From assembly GCA_036388555.1 (NCBI GenBank), contig DASVRP010000004.1:62001-126000 (forward strand): a stretch of DNA of 64,000 nucleotides, in the 5' to 3' direction. The notes below the pieces were generated by a model. That model searched no databases. It was not told where the DNA came from and saw only the letters and a program-made list of their open reading frames with translations. Positions within the stretch are counted from its first letter, which is position 1; each line of letters starts with the position of its first letter. Below are positions 24,338 to 33,900 of this stretch, one piece after another. Position numbers and translations under genes: made by a program. This stretch comes from UBA4665 sp036388555 (GTDB lineage: Bacteria; Patescibacteriota; Saccharimonadia; Saccharimonadales; UBA4665).

Positions 24338-26821
24338 ATGATGCCAGACAGTCCAGATTTCAGAGAGTTTTTGAATCACCTGACTAATAATGCCCTGAAC
24401 GCGCTCAAGCATGCTGATGCTATCGCGCGCAGTTTCGGCAGCGCCTACATCGGCACGGAGCATCTGCTACTTGGTGTCCTGGCCCAGGACAGCAGTATGG
24501 GTGCCAAGATCCTTGAGGGTGCCGGTGTGACACTTGACAGGGCCCGCCTTGCCCTCAACCTTACTCCGAAGACACTCGTCATCAACATGGGCGCCAAAGG
24601 CCTGAGTGAAACGGCTAAGCTGACTCTCAAGATGGCTTACGACGTCGCCCAAGATTATAGCCAGGAATTCTGCGGTACGGAGCACATCCTCTTCAGTATC
24701 ATCAGCCAGAAGAACGCCCGCGCCACCATCCTGCTGCGCGATATGAACATCGACGTCGACAGCCTGATGAATGAGCTGGAGCAGTTCCTGAACCGCCAGC
24801 AGTACGAAGAGTCCGACAATGGCGCCGACAGCGGTTCGACCCGCACCAAGAAGGGCGCCAAGAAGACCGCCCTGGACTACTATGGCACGGATATCACCGC
24901 ACAGGCCCGTTCCGGCAAACTCGACCCGGTCGTCGGCCGCGACGCTCAGATCCGGCGCGTCATCACCATCCTGAACCGCCGCACCAAGAACAACCCCGTC
25001 CTGATCGGTGAGCCCGGCGTCGGCAAGACGGCCATCGTCGAGGGCCTGGCACAGCGTGTCATCTCTGAGGACGTTCCGGACAGCCTGCTCGACAAGCGTA
25101 TCGTCATGCTCGACCTGGCCGGTATGATCGCCGGTACCAAGTACCGCGGTGAATTCGAGGAACGCCTCAAGAAGGTCATGAGCGAACTTGAGAAGGATAA
25201 GAAGACCATCGTCTTCATCGATGAGCTGCACCTGATCGTCGGCGCCGGTGCTGCCGAAGGCGCCATGGACGCCGGCAACATATTGAAGCCGGCTTTAGCA
25301 CGCGGCAAGATCCAGGTCATCGGTGCGACCACGACCACAGAATATACCAAGCATATCGAGAAGGATGCCGCCCTCGAACGCCGCTTCCAGCCGATCCAGG
25401 TGCCTGAGACGACCCCGAGTGAGACGCTGGCCATCCTGAAGGGGCTGCGCAAACACTACGAAGCTTTCCACGGCGTCACCATCAGCGACGAAGTCCTCGA
25501 AGATACCGTCAATCTAGCTAAGCGCTACATCAATGACCGCTTCATGCCGGACAAGGCAATCGACCTGCTCGATGAAACATCGGCGCATCTGCGCGTCGAC
25601 AAGGGTAAGACGTCGCCGGAAGTCCGCAAGCTGCAGAAGGAGCTCAAGCTCGTCAACACCCGCATCGAAGAGGCTGTCGACGGTGAGGATTACGAGAAAG
25701 CCGCCCGCGAGAAGACCCGTGCCAGCCAGATCAACGATGAACTGGCCAAGATCTACGAGAATGCTCCGGAGCAGAAACGGCTCAAAGTAACCAGTGAAGA
25801 CGTTGCTGAAGTCGTCTCCCGGATTACCGGCGTCCCGACCAAGAAGGTTATCCGTGCTGAAGCCAAGTACCTTATCGGTCTTGAAAAGACGCTTGGTAAA
25901 TACGTCATCGGCCAGTCAGAAGCAGTCGAGGCGGTCTCAAGGGCGATCCGCCGCAACCGTTCTGGTATCGGTGCTACCAACCGCCCGATCGGCTCGTTCA
26001 TCTTCCTCGGTCCGACCGGCGTCGGCAAGACGGAGCTTGCCCGGGTCCTGGCCCGAGAGTTCTTCGGCTCTGAAAATGCGCTCGTCAAGATCGACATGTC
26101 TGAATTCGGAGAACATCATAATGTGTCCCGGCTGGTCGGCGCCCCTGCCGGCTATGTCGGCTACGACGAAGGCGGCCAGCTGACAGACAAGATCCGCCGT
26201 CAGCCGTACAGCCTGGTGCTGTTCGACGAGATTGAAAAAGCCCATCCGGACGTCTTCAATATGATGCTGCAGATGCTGGAAGACGGCTATCTGACCGACG
26301 CCAAGGGCCGCCGCATCGACTTCACGAACACCATCGTCATCATGACTAGTAACATCGGCGCGGACAAGCTGCAGAAGGAGTCAAGCTTCGGGTTCCAGGC
26401 GGTCGACCGCAGTGACTTCAAAGACCTTGACGATCTACACAAGCGCAACCGCGAGAAAGTACTCGATGAACTTAAGAAGCTGATGCGCCCCGAACTGCTG
26501 AACCGCATCGACAAGACCATCGTCTTCCGTGCGTTGACCAAGAAGGACATCCTGCATATCATCGACCTGCAGCTTGACGATCTCCGTTCCCGCCTGCAGA
26601 AGCAGGGAGTCGGGCTCGAAGTCAGCCCACAGGCCAAGCAGCACCTGCTCGAGAAGGGGTATGACTCAAAGAATGGTGTCAGGCCGCTCAGGCGTCTGAT
26701 TCAGGACACGATAGAGGACCATGTCGCCATGGAACTGCTCGGTGAGAAGATCAGTAAGGGTCATATCCTGCAGGTCGCAGCCAAAAAGGGCGAACTGGCC
26801 TACGCTGCCGGAACTGAATAG
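24338..26821 (+). CDS. clpC: ATP-dependent Clp protease ATPase subunit ClpC
   Basis: 827 residues from ATG 24338, preceded by GGAAGGAG. Clp-N repeats (about 1-145), NBD1 with Walker A GEPGVGKTA, a UVR-type coiled insert (IEEAVDGEDYEKAAREK), and NBD2 with Walker A GPTGVGKTE identify ClpC rather than ClpA or ClpB. ClpC unfolds substrates for ClpP, which is encoded at 43349. Both genes carry a CIRCE operator, so the protease is predicted to be heat-shock regulated by HrcA. The leader is about 145 nt. Confidence 0.96.
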   Translation: MMPDSPDFREFLNHLTNNALNALKHADAIARSFGSAYIGTEHLLLGVLAQDSSMGAKILEGAGVTLDRARLALNLTPKTLVINMGAKGLSETAKLTLKMAYDVAQDYSQEFCGTEHILFSIISQKNARATILLRDMNIDVDSLMNELEQFLNRQQYEESDNGADSGSTRTKKGAKKTALDYYGTDITAQARSGKLDPVVGRDAQIRRVITILNRRTKNNPVLIGEPGVGKTAIVEGLAQRVISEDVPDSLLDKRIVMLDLAGMIAGTKYRGEFEERLKKVMSELEKDKKTIVFIDELHLIVGAGAAEGAMDAGNILKPALARGKIQVIGATTTTEYTKHIEKDAALERRFQPIQVPETTPSETLAILKGLRKHYEAFHGVTISDEVLEDTVNLAKRYINDRFMPDKAIDLLDETSAHLRVDKGKTSPEVRKLQKELKLVNTRIEEAVDGEDYEKAAREKTRASQINDELAKIYENAPEQKRLKVTSEDVAEVVSRITGVPTKKVIRAEAKYLIGLEKTLGKYVIGQSEAVEAVSRAIRRNRSGIGATNRPIGSFIFLGPTGVGKTELARVLAREFFGSENALVKIDMSEFGEHHNVSRLVGAPAGYVGYDEGGQLTDKIRRQPYSLVLFDEIEKAHPDVFNMMLQMLEDGYLTDAKGRRIDFTNTIVIMTSNIGADKLQKESSFGFQAVDRSDFKDLDDLHKRNREKVLDELKKLMRPELLNRIDKTIVFRALTKKDILHIIDLQLDDLRSRLQKQGVGLEVSPQAKQHLLEKGYDSKNGVRPLRRLIQDTIEDHVAMELLGEKISKGHILQVAAKKGELAYAAGTE

Positions 26822-26845
26822 CGCAATAAAATCGCCCGGGGTTGC

Positions 26846-26851
26846 TATACT
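26846..26851 (+). promoter_or_regulatory. Leaderless -10 box
   Basis: TATACT ends 6 nt before ATG 26858, so transcription should start at or next to the start codon. No Shine-Dalgarno is present. Confidence 0.65.
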
Positions 26852-26857
26852 TGATGT

Positions 26858-27835
26858 ATGCGTAAGCGCTTTAATCTCAAGATAAGGTGGCCGTTCCTGG
26901 CTTTAGTGTTCCTGGTGCTGCTGGCTGTCTGGCAGTACCAGGCGATACACGACTGGGTCAGACTGTCCAATTATAGTCCGCCAGCTTCGGTCAGCCAGCT
27001 TGCCGATGATATCACCGCCACTCCGGAAGCCCGGAAGCTGTTCTATGTAAATCATCCGGCCATAGAAGACCGCGAGTCTTTCGGCAGAGCCTGTAGCGCC
27101 CGTGGCGAACACACCATCGTACTCGGCTGCTACCATCCTGTCGACCGCGGCATATTCATCTTCCATGTCAGTGATGACCGCTTGAACGGCGTCGATCAGG
27201 TAACGGCCGCCCACGAAGTGCTGCATGCCGCCTATGACCGGTTGACGCCGCGTGAACAGAAGAAGGTTGACGGCATGCTCAACGATTATTTCAAGAATCA
27301 CCTCTATGACGAACGTGTGAAGAGTATCGTTGCCTCGTATCAGAAGACCGAACCGAATGATGTCGTCAATGAGATGCATTCCATCTTCGGTACCGAGATC
27401 GCAGTCCTGCCGGCCGAACTTGAGACATACTACAGGCGGTATTTCCAGGACCGTGGCAAGGTCGTCCAGTTTGCTGCGTCTTATCAGCAGGAATTCACAT
27501 CGCGGCAGTCGCGGGTATCGACTTTTGATACGACCCTCCGCAGCATGAAGCAGCAGATCGATGACAATACCGCCCGGCTTGATGATGAAGAGAATCAGAT
27601 CGCCAGCCTGCGGACGCGGTTAGAGAGCGAGCGGAATGCCGGAAACTACGAAGCTTACAATACGAGCGTACCAGTTTACAACAACCGGATTGAATCATAC
27701 AACCAGCTGATAGCCTCAACAAGGACGTTGATAGCCGACTACAACAGGATGGTGAACGAGCGCAACCAACTGGCGCTCCAAGTGGCGGAACTTGCCCGCT
27801 CAATCGACAGTTCGTTCCAGCCGATCAATCAATAG
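26858..27835 (+). CDS. Membrane-anchored zinc metallopeptidase with coiled-coil tail
   Basis: 325 residues. A basic N-terminus and one membrane helix (about 12-28) are followed by a metallopeptidase domain with HEVLHAAYDRL near residue 119, a good HExxH site. NEMHSIFGTE about 50 residues on offers a glutamate third ligand. The last 110 residues are a long heptad-rich coiled coil (TLRSMKQQIDDNTARLDDEE...). The catalytic part should face outside. The family is not named with certainty. Function may be wall or surface protein processing; this is an inference. Confidence 0.75.
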   Translation: MRKRFNLKIRWPFLALVFLVLLAVWQYQAIHDWVRLSNYSPPASVSQLADDITATPEARKLFYVNHPAIEDRESFGRACSARGEHTIVLGCYHPVDRGIFIFHVSDDRLNGVDQVTAAHEVLHAAYDRLTPREQKKVDGMLNDYFKNHLYDERVKSIVASYQKTEPNDVVNEMHSIFGTEIAVLPAELETYYRRYFQDRGKVVQFAASYQQEFTSRQSRVSTFDTTLRSMKQQIDDNTARLDDEENQIASLRTRLESERNAGNYEAYNTSVPVYNNRIESYNQLIASTRTLIADYNRMVNERNQLALQVAELARSIDSSFQPINQ

Positions 27836-27882
27836 CTACCGCCCTAGCAACAGCTTCGTGATAACTATATACTGGAGCAACG

Positions 27883-29259
27883 ATGGCCAAGAAACCACTT
27901 AGTAAGTTTGTATGTAATAACTGCGGTGCGATGACAAGCGCGTGGGCCGGACGCTGCCCGCAGTGCGGTGATTGGAATACGCTCCAGGAGGAGGTCCAGA
28001 TCGTCGCCGGCAGCAGTGGAGTTGGCGTGTCCGGGCATGGCAGTGGCCGCCCGCTGGTGCCTCAGGCAGTCAGTGAGCTCGTGAGTTCGGACCAGCCGCG
28101 CCTTAAGACTGGTATGCATGATGTCGATGTCATCCTTGGCGGGGGTATCGTCGCCGGCAGCGTCAATCTGATCGCCGGCCAGCCAGGCATCGGTAAAAGT
28201 ACGCTCCTGCTGCAACTGGCTTATGCCGTAGCCGGCCATGCCCGGGTGCTGTATGTCAGTGGCGAGGAATCTGCCCATCAGATCGGCCTGCGGGCTGAGC
28301 GACTTGGCGCCACCCGGGGCGGCCTCCAGCTCGCGACCAGTACATCCGCAGATGATATCGCTGCGACAATAGCCAGTAGCGCCTATGATCTGGTCATCGT
28401 CGACTCGATCCAGACCATCGCCTGCAATGACGTGTCTTCGAGTGCTGGTACCGTATCCCAGATCACCAATAGCACGCACCTTATCATGGGGGCGGCCAAA
28501 CAGGTCAATACGGCTGTCGTATTGGTAGGACATGTCACTAAGGAAGGCGCGATCGCCGGGCCGAAGGTACTTGAACATGTCGTCGATGTCGTACTGCAGC
28601 TGGAAGGTGACCGGTACGGCGGGTTTAAGATTCTGCGGGCTGTCAAGAACCGCTTCGGCTCTACGAACGAAGCAGGCATCTTTGAGATGGTAGATGCCGG
28701 TCTCAGGCCCGTTGATAACCCGTCGGCCGCCTTACTGGAGGAGCGCCAGGTCAGTGACGGTTCCGTCGTACTGGCAACGCTGGAGGGTACACGGCCATTG
28801 CTTGTTGAAGTCCAGGCATTGGTAAACAAATCAAATTATGGCTACCCTAAGCGGGCTGCCAGTGGCATCGACCTCAACCGCATCAATCTGCTCATTGCTA
28901 TGCTCGAGAAACGCACCAAACTGAACCTGGCTGAGTCGGACATCTACATCAACATCGTAGGTGGCATGCGCATCACCGAGCCGGCTGCAGATTTGGCGGT
29001 CTGCATGGCTATCGGATCAGCCGCCCGCGGATTGCAACTGAAGCAGAATGCCGTCGTCTTCGGAGAACTCGGCCTTTCAGGTGAGGTCAGGCATGTCCCA
29101 TTCGCTGAGAAACGGATCGCCGAAGCCAAGAAACTCGGCTTCGACTGTGCGATCGGCCCTACGCTCAAGGCCGGTCAAAAATCCTCCAAGGCCGACAGTT
29201 TCCTTCACGGCGTACCGTCGGTCCGCGAAGCTTTGAATCAGTTCTTGGAAAAAGAATAG
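27883..29259 (+). CDS. radA: DNA repair protein RadA
   Basis: 458 residues. An N-terminal C4 zinc finger (CNNCG...CPQCGDW) is intact, followed by the RecA-like core with Walker A GQPGIGKST, the RadA-specific KNRFGSTNE motif and a C-terminal Lon-like domain (GGMRITEPAADLAV). RadA is a branch-migration helicase in recombination. TATACT (27868-27873) ends 9 nt before the ATG, with GGAG between, so the leader is at most a few bases. Confidence 0.96.
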   Translation: MAKKPLSKFVCNNCGAMTSAWAGRCPQCGDWNTLQEEVQIVAGSSGVGVSGHGSGRPLVPQAVSELVSSDQPRLKTGMHDVDVILGGGIVAGSVNLIAGQPGIGKSTLLLQLAYAVAGHARVLYVSGEESAHQIGLRAERLGATRGGLQLATSTSADDIAATIASSAYDLVIVDSIQTIACNDVSSSAGTVSQITNSTHLIMGAAKQVNTAVVLVGHVTKEGAIAGPKVLEHVVDVVLQLEGDRYGGFKILRAVKNRFGSTNEAGIFEMVDAGLRPVDNPSAALLEERQVSDGSVVLATLEGTRPLLVEVQALVNKSNYGYPKRAASGIDLNRINLLIAMLEKRTKLNLAESDIYINIVGGMRITEPAADLAVCMAIGSAARGLQLKQNAVVFGELGLSGEVRHVPFAEKRIAEAKKLGFDCAIGPTLKAGQKSSKADSFLHGVPSVREALNQFLEKE

Positions 29260-29314
29260 TCCAGTCGTTTCCAATGTGTTGTGCGACTGACCTGTGGTCG
29301 GCAACCGCTTTTAA

Positions 29315-32300
29315 TTAGTTGACCGTACCGTCAGTCCGGACGTCTTTGGAGTCTTTGACATATATGGCGTCGTTCTTCTTGAGGACAGGCACTATCGCTG
29401 CTGCATCACATGTCTGGCCGGTAGCGGTGCTCGTACAGAGAAGTTTATTGTCAGATGTGCGGTAAACTGTCGAAGGTCCCGTGCCGCCTTCCCAGGTGAA
29501 TGTTGCGCTAGCGCCGCCGCCTTTGATCTGGCCGCTCAGCTTCGCTATCCCGGCCGCCACCTTCCTGGTAAAATTTGCGGTATCCGTCGCCTGGTACAAG
29601 GCGCTATCAATCACTTGGGCGGTGATAGTGACGTCGCCGTTCTCAGTCGGCATGTAGTCGAATGTGACCGTGCTCGGTGAATCTGAAACAGATTCTGTCT
29701 TAACATTCTGACCGTTTATCGTGAAGTTGACGGTGCCAGGGAACCGGGCTCGTGACGGATCGTTGAAGGCATGGGTGCCCTGCGTGACAGTAGCTGTGAT
29801 CTTGCAGCCTCCTTCAGCGGCGTCACAGTTCGCCGGAGCGGTCACGGTGATCGTCGGCGGTGTATCATTACAGCTGTGCAGGTCGTCGGTAGCCTTGCTG
29901 GCTGCCGCAGCAGTATTCGTACTGCTGGTTGTTCCACCGGCCCATAGGTCGACATTCCAGCTGCTGGCGTTACTGTTGCTGAGGGTCTGCCGTGCGAGTT
30001 CCGGCGTACAGCTCGTCGCGACCTTACCGGTGACCTTGTCGGTCGTCTGGCTTGTGCTGGCAGTCGTCTTCGGGGCATACCACGACGGGAATATGTCGTT
30101 TGCCGGGCTTGGGACGACTTCACCGAGCCGCGAGACCTTGTTCCGTACCGTGAAAGATGGAAGCGTCTTAAGGCCGGTCGGTTTGGTCCAGGCGACGGGC
30201 TTGAGGTCAGCATGGGCAGCCTCCATCCAGCCACGCGTAAGTGGTGAGGTAAGCGTTTCCATCGACGCCTTCAGTTCGACGTGACGTGAATGGTGGCCGA
30301 CCCAGGTCACGACGGCGTATTTGGATGACCAGCTGGCCATCAGTCCATCATAGTTATCATTGGTCGTACCGGTCTTTACGGCGAACTTCCATCCGTTCTT
30401 CTGATTCTGAAACTTGAAACTGGCTGGCAGGTAACTGGCATTAGGGTCCGACATCATGTCATTGACGATGTAGGCCGTATCGGGCTTGATGACCTGCTTG
30501 CCGACGGGTTGTTTGAATTCGTCGATCGTCTTACCGCCGGCATCCGTTATCTTCAGGATGTATGTCTTAGGGATGGCATTGCCCAGGCGGCTCAGCGTCG
30601 AAAGGCCGTTGACATGGTCGTCGAGATGCAGGAAGGCACCGTCCCCGATGGCGGCAGCCCCGTAGCATTGTGTCTTGACCCGGAGAGCTTCGTCGGCGTA
30701 GCAATTATAGGTGCTGCCGCGGACGTACGGGTTGGCCATCATGGCTGATGCCGTGCTGATAGTCTTGTTGATGGACGGCAGCTTATCCTTGCTGGTGTCG
30801 TTCGGTACGGAAGACATCATGGCTTTGACTGCAGGGACGTTGCGCGACCCGCCAAGTGCATACCGCAGCGTGACGGGGCCTGGATAGTTGAAGTCATAGT
30901 TCTGCAGGCAGTTGCCCGGATTGTCTTTGTTGATGCGCTGTTTGTCGCATGGGTAGCCTGGCAACGGGCCTTTCTGATCGTATAGCACGGATCCTGCACC
31001 GACGTTGGTATTGCCGTCGATGAAGGCCGCGAAGTCGTACGGTTTGAAGCTTGACCCTGGTGGCAGCAGGATGCCTGATGCGAAGTTGTTCTGGCCGAAT
31101 TCCGCATTGTTGAAGTCGGTACCACCGACGAGTGCGACGATTTGGCCGGTCTGGACGTCCTCGGCGACGATCGCTTCGTTATCGGCTCCGGCCCGCTTGA
31201 TGTTGGCCATGTTCTTGGCGACGAGGTCCTCGGCGGTCGCCTGGAGCTTGCTGTCCATAGTTGTGATCACGTTCCAGCCACCCCGGTCGACGATAGCTTC
31301 ACTGTATTTCAGTGCCAGCTGGCGTTTGGCGGCAGTGACGAAATACGGTGACTTGATGCCGGCATACTTAGGCGTCAGCGGTTTGACCTGGGCCAGGATG
31401 TCGACCTTCTTGGCAGCGGCAGCCTCGTCCTTGGTAATCATCTTCTGGTCGGCCATCTGGTTGAGGATGTACTGTTGGCGTCCCAGCAAAGCTTCGCGGT
31501 CGAACAGGCTGTCGGTGGCCGACGGGTTCCATTTAGGGTCGGAGTACGGGGAGTAGGCGGTCGGGGCCTTGGGGATGGCAGCCAGCATGGCGGCCTGTGG
31601 CAGTGTCAGGTCCTTGGCGCCGATGCCGAAGTAATCCCGGGAAGCCGTCTCGACGCCGTAGTTGACGCCGCCATACGGTGCAATGTTAAGGTACCCATTC
31701 AGGATATCGGCCTTGCTGTATTCACGCTCCAGCTCGACGGCCAGGATGAGTTCCTTGACCTTACGGGTGTAGGTCCGCTCTTCCGTCCATTTCTGGTTGA
31801 TCTTGACGAGCTGCTGGGTGATCGTTGAACCGCCCTGGCGGTCGCCGCCGGTTATATCCTTGAAACCGGCACGGGCGATACCACGGACGTCGAAGGCGCC
31901 GTGTTTGTAATAATCCTTATCTTCGATGGCGATGGTCGCCTGGCGGACGTAATCGGATATCTGGTCGCCGGCCACCGGTACGCGTTTGACGGCGCCGTAA
32001 TCCTGCCACAGGACGTCTTTGCCGGTGCGGTCGTAATAGGTGATGCTGCCGCCGATCTTGTCGCCTGACAGGTCCTTGATCTTGGGGAGGTCTTTACGGA
32101 AGTAAGCGAAGACGCCGACGGCTATGAAGAAACAGACGATGATGCCGATGCCGGTGATCTTAAGGGCCATGATGCCGCCCTCGCGGCTGAACCAATAGGC
32201 GAAGAAACGCTTCGGATGCATGCGGTAGAGGACCCGCTTGACAGGGTTCTTGGGCAGCGTACTCAGGTACGTCGCCTTGGCCGCCGAACGGGAATTCTTG

Positions 32301-32428
32301 CGGGCCTTGATGCGCTCCCCCATGCTTTGGTGGAGCTTGATCTCGTTGCCGCTGCGTGTCGTATAGACGTTTTTGTTAGGACGGCGCCGGCCCTGATTCG
32401 GCGAAGGGCGGCGGTTGAAATCATTCAT
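29315..32428 (-). CDS. Class A penicillin-binding protein (PBP1a-like)
   Basis: 1037 residues. A long basic cytoplasmic N-terminus and one membrane helix (about residues 86-110) are followed by a GT51 transglycosylase domain (EDKDYYKHGAFDVRG, GGSTITQQLVKIN). The transpeptidase domain has the SxxK serine in PPGSSFKPYDF, SRN, and KTGTTNDNYDG. After a Ser/Thr-rich linker, about 150 C-terminal residues look like an Ig-like/beta-sandwich module. It polymerises and cross-links peptidoglycan. The frame opens at GTG 32470, but ATG 32428 follows GGGAG and is preferred. Confidence 0.93.
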   Translation of the reverse strand: MNDFNRRPSPNQGRRRPNKNVYTTRSGNEIKLHQSMGERIKARKNSRSAAKATYLSTLPKNPVKRVLYRMHPKRFFAYWFSREGGIMALKITGIGIIVCFFIAVGVFAYFRKDLPKIKDLSGDKIGGSITYYDRTGKDVLWQDYGAVKRVPVAGDQISDYVRQATIAIEDKDYYKHGAFDVRGIARAGFKDITGGDRQGGSTITQQLVKINQKWTEERTYTRKVKELILAVELEREYSKADILNGYLNIAPYGGVNYGVETASRDYFGIGAKDLTLPQAAMLAAIPKAPTAYSPYSDPKWNPSATDSLFDREALLGRQQYILNQMADQKMITKDEAAAAKKVDILAQVKPLTPKYAGIKSPYFVTAAKRQLALKYSEAIVDRGGWNVITTMDSKLQATAEDLVAKNMANIKRAGADNEAIVAEDVQTGQIVALVGGTDFNNAEFGQNNFASGILLPPGSSFKPYDFAAFIDGNTNVGAGSVLYDQKGPLPGYPCDKQRINKDNPGNCLQNYDFNYPGPVTLRYALGGSRNVPAVKAMMSSVPNDTSKDKLPSINKTISTASAMMANPYVRGSTYNCYADEALRVKTQCYGAAAIGDGAFLHLDDHVNGLSTLSRLGNAIPKTYILKITDAGGKTIDEFKQPVGKQVIKPDTAYIVNDMMSDPNASYLPASFKFQNQKNGWKFAVKTGTTNDNYDGLMASWSSKYAVVTWVGHHSRHVELKASMETLTSPLTRGWMEAAHADLKPVAWTKPTGLKTLPSFTVRNKVSRLGEVVPSPANDIFPSWYAPKTTASTSQTTDKVTGKVATSCTPELARQTLSNSNASSWNVDLWAGGTTSSTNTAAAASKATDDLHSCNDTPPTITVTAPANCDAAEGGCKITATVTQGTHAFNDPSRARFPGTVNFTINGQNVKTESVSDSPSTVTFDYMPTENGDVTITAQVIDSALYQATDTANFTRKVAAGIAKLSGQIKGGGASATFTWEGGTGPSTVYRTSDNKLLCTSTATGQTCDAAAIVPVLKKNDAIYVKDSKDVRTDGTVN

Positions 32429-32568
32429 AGTATTGAAGAGACTCCCGTAAATTGCTTGTATATTATCCACTCCAGTATACCAAAGCGAAACTTAAAATAA
32501 GCTATAGTTTTTCAACTATCCCCGGTGGACGACATCAAGGTAGCTACGGTGTTCAGCAGGGGCGGTGG

Positions 32569-32574
32569 TATACT
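32569..32574 (+). promoter_or_regulatory. Extended -10 of tyrS
   Basis: TGGTATACT, with TATACT at 32569-32574, places the transcription start near 32581. The leader of about 27 nt includes TTAGGGA ahead of the tyrS ATG. Confidence 0.55.
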
Positions 32575-32607
32575 GTCAGTAACAATCTAACCTTAGGGAA
32601 CTAACGG

Positions 32608-33861
32608 ATGACATTATCTGAAGAGCTGCAGTGGCGCGGATTCGTAAACCAGACGACATACAAAGACATATCGGTACTCGACACGGCGCCCATAGCATTT
32701 TATTTCGGTGTCGATCCGAGCGCGTCCTCAATGACGATCGGCAACCTGGCGTCAGTCATGATGGTACGACACTTCATACGGCACGGACACAAGGCGTTCC
32801 TGCTGGTAGGCGGTGCGACCGGACTTATCGGCGACCCCGACGGCAAAGCGGATGAACGGACGCTCAAGACGATGGACGAGGTCGCAGCCAATAAACGGGC
32901 GATCGGCGAGGAGTACAAGAAACTGTTCGGCGGAAAAGGTTTCACACTGGTCGATAACTACGACTGGTTCAAAGACATGGGTTACCTGACATTCCTTCGT
33001 GACGTCGGCAAACACGTACCGATGCGCCAGATGCTCCAGCGCGAATTCGTCCAGTCGCGGCTCGGCGAAGAGGGCAGCGGTATCAGTTATGCTGAATTCA
33101 GTTATGCACTCATCCAGGGCTTCGACTTCGTGCATCTGTACCGTGAACACGGCGTGACATTGCAGCTCTGCGGATCCGACCAATGGGGAAACAGTATCGC
33201 TGGAGTCGAATTGATCCGGCGCATGGAAGGCGGCGAGGCACATGTCGCATCAATGCCGCTGGTCATCAACAAGGCGACCGGTAAGAAATTCGGCAAGTCA
33301 GAAGACGGTGCCGTCTGGCTTGATCCGACACGGACGACTCCGACCCAGTTCTATCAGTTTTGGATCAATGCCGATGATACCGGCGCAGAGGAATATCTGA
33401 AGATATATACCGACCTGTCGAAGGATGAGATAGACAATATCATCGCAACCCACGGCAAGGACCTTTCGGCCCGTCATGCCCAGACGGAACTGGCCCGGGC
33501 CGTCACGACCTTGGTGCATGGCGTCGAGCAGATGAGAATGGCTGAAAAGGTCACGGAGTATCTGACCGGGCGCAAACCGGTCGCAGAGGCAGATGATGCG
33601 GTGCTGGAAGGGTTGCGGGCCGAGATTCCGGCCATCAGTGTACGCAATGATGCCTCGATACTCCAGTCGATGGTAGATGCCGGGCTGGCAGAGTCAATAT
33701 CCGAAGCCCGACGCCTGCTGAAGGGTAATGCGATCTCGATCGACGGAGCAAAGGTCGCGCGCGAGGCATTTGAAGCAGGAGATTTCAAGTCTGGCCGGTT
33801 GCTGCTCAAGAAAGGCAAAAAATTCAAGGATTCAGCGCTTGTAGAAATTACCGCACGTTAG
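32608..33861 (+). CDS. tyrS: Tyrosyl-tRNA synthetase
   Basis: 417 residues. The class I Rossmann core binds Tyr and ATP. KMSKS is present as KFGKS (KKFGKSEDGAVWLD), usual for TyrRS, and the C-terminal S4-like domain is complete (ISEARRLLKGNAISIDG). The HIGH motif is unusual: residues 43-46 read TIGN in DPSASSMTIGNL, so both histidines are replaced. The enzyme should still be functional given the otherwise complete sequence, but the variant merits attention. Confidence 0.95.
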   Translation: MTLSEELQWRGFVNQTTYKDISVLDTAPIAFYFGVDPSASSMTIGNLASVMMVRHFIRHGHKAFLLVGGATGLIGDPDGKADERTLKTMDEVAANKRAIGEEYKKLFGGKGFTLVDNYDWFKDMGYLTFLRDVGKHVPMRQMLQREFVQSRLGEEGSGISYAEFSYALIQGFDFVHLYREHGVTLQLCGSDQWGNSIAGVELIRRMEGGEAHVASMPLVINKATGKKFGKSEDGAVWLDPTRTTPTQFYQFWINADDTGAEEYLKIYTDLSKDEIDNIIATHGKDLSARHAQTELARAVTTLVHGVEQMRMAEKVTEYLTGRKPVAEADDAVLEGLRAEIPAISVRNDASILQSMVDAGLAESISEARRLLKGNAISIDGAKVAREAFEAGDFKSGRLLLKKGKKFKDSALVEITAR

Positions 33862-33900
33862 CTCAAATAGTAAAGATAAGTGTTATACTTAACGGACATT

